64,000 nucleotides of DNA from an uncultured Bacilli bacterium (GTDB lineage: Bacteria > Bacillota_I > Bacilli_A > RFN20 > CAG-631), in assembly GCA_947627355.1 (NCBI GenBank), contig CANQVX010000006.1, positions 1-64,000 on the forward strand, written 5' to 3'. Shown here piece after piece: positions 63,490-64,000 of the stretch (within the stretch, counting starts at the first letter, position 1; each line of letters starts with the position of its first letter). A program made the translations under genes and the position numbers. The notes under the pieces are model-generated. The model searched no databases. It had not been told where the DNA came from and saw nothing but the letters and a program-made list of their open reading frames with translations.

Positions 63490-64000
63490 ATGCAAAAAAA
63501 TAGAAATAAGAAAACTAAAATCTTTTACAATATTAGTTGGATTTTAATTGCCATCACTTTTGCGTTAAGCATTGTTGGAATAATATTTACTAAAGATGAT
63601 AGTCAAAGAAGTAGATTTATCTTTAATGCAGTTCAATCATTACTATTCCTTGTTTGTTTATGTGTTCCATATATTATTGAAAGAGCTGCTAAGATATATA
63701 TGTCTAGTGTCATGTTAATTATCTTTTTGGTATGTTGTTTTTGTCACTTTATATTAGGTGAAATATTTGAGTTTTATGTTCATGTTAAAATCTGGGATTC
63801 AATACTTCATGCATTTACTGGAGTTAGTTTATCAATATTATCATTTTCAATATTAAACTTAATGAACGATAATTTAGAAGGTATGAAATTATCACCAATA
63901 TTTGTTGCTTTCTTTGCTGTCTTTTTCAGTGTCACTATTGGTGTATTATGGGAAATCATTGAATATGCTGCAGATGGTATCTTTTCTACTAATATGCAAC
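63490..64000 (+). CDS. DUF2238/YjdF-like membrane protein (cut by window edge)
   Basis: An ATG at 63490 opens a frame that runs off the right edge after 170 codons. The product has a basic start (MQKNRNKKTKIF) and about five hydrophobic segments. KIWDSILHAFTGVSLSILSF and TIGVLWEIIEYAADGIFSTN match a DUF2238-like family with conserved His and a WE-E motif. Function unknown. GGGTGG precedes the start; a -10 TATAAT is at 63466-63471. Confidence 0.75.
   Translation, partial: MQKNRNKKTKIFYNISWILIAITFALSIVGIIFTKDDSQRSRFIFNAVQSLLFLVCLCVPYIIERAAKIYMSSVMLIIFLVCCFCHFILGEIFEFYVHVKIWDSILHAFTGVSLSILSFSILNLMNDNLEGMKLSPIFVAFFAVFFSVTIGVLWEIIEYAADGIFSTNMQ

Noticed and set aside
1-64000. Use of the Mollicutes code (TGA as Trp)
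   Set aside because: No housekeeping gene contains an in-frame TGA, tryptophans are TGG, and the TGA at 57645 must act as a stop.
1-64000. Prophage, insertion sequence or integrase
   Set aside because: No transposase, integrase, phage structural gene, or tRNA-linked attachment site is visible.

Overview
The window is AT-rich chromosomal DNA, densely packed with genes, from a low-GC Gram-positive bacterium. The early cluster tmk-holB-ricT-rsmI-metG is the order found in Bacilli. There are several lipoproteins, a SipW-type signal peptidase and SipW-type secretion signals, and no outer-membrane genes. The oversized OppB and OppD proteins recall the wall-less relatives of the Bacilli, so I suggest an uncultured gut-type member of the Bacilli near the Mollicutes (RF39-, Acholeplasma- or Erysipelotrichia-like). 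This placement is inference. The standard code is in use: all housekeeping frames are open with TGG tryptophans, and TGA appears as a stop only in two ATGA overlaps (plus one uncertain partial frame at the left edge).

Layout. Positions 1-10540: a membrane protein on the minus strand, then a plus-strand information-processing block (tmk, holB, ricT, rsmI, metG, proS, mnmG, rsmG and a 58-residue acidic protein). 10537-12536: a minus-strand group of P-loop kinase, ECF-type S component and DUF362 protein. 12650-14299: a nucleoside-kinase-like protein. 14361-14972: a lipoprotein gene broken by a stop codon. 15089-17091: an Eis-like acetyltransferase and a PhnP-like hydrolase. 17228-25056: a plus-strand run with a sugar epimerase, GH36 alpha-galactosidase, TldD/TldE protease pair, GDPD, a small membrane protein and a LacX-like mutarotase. 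25248-27350: a ClpC-like ATPase without an M-domain. 27962-37512: an oligopeptide transporter operon (oppA-B-C-D-F) followed by a divergent ApbE-like protein.

37685-49185 is the most unusual part. It is one tightly packed nine-gene minus-strand operon. In order of transcription it encodes two TasA/camelysin-like secreted proteins, a SipW-like signal peptidase, a membrane-anchored McrB-type AAA+ ATPase, a DUF2357-like protein ending in a zinc ribbon instead of a visible nuclease, an ABC ATPase and permease, a large exported beta-helix-like protein, and a lipoprotein with collagen-like spacers and an InlB-type repeat. I read it as a candidate cell-surface assembly or remodelling system driven by an McrBC-derived ATPase.

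49421-64000: a LolA-like lipoprotein, DUF378 protein, flavodoxin-like reductase, four-helix membrane protein, SRP RNA (minus strand), an EF-G paralogue, a KtrA-type K+ channel regulator, the Rex repressor, a three-gene sugar operon (Gfo/Idh/MocA, ThuA, epimerase), two membrane proteins (TVP38 and PAP2 families), a 1013-residue serine-rich InlB-repeat lipoprotein and a DUF2238-like membrane protein cut by the window edge.

Other points of note: the OppA protein appears circularly permuted, with its C-terminal module placed right after the lipobox. OppB and OppD carry insertions of about 320 and 365 residues. A short motif around TCGATARAATCA recurs in intergenic regions.
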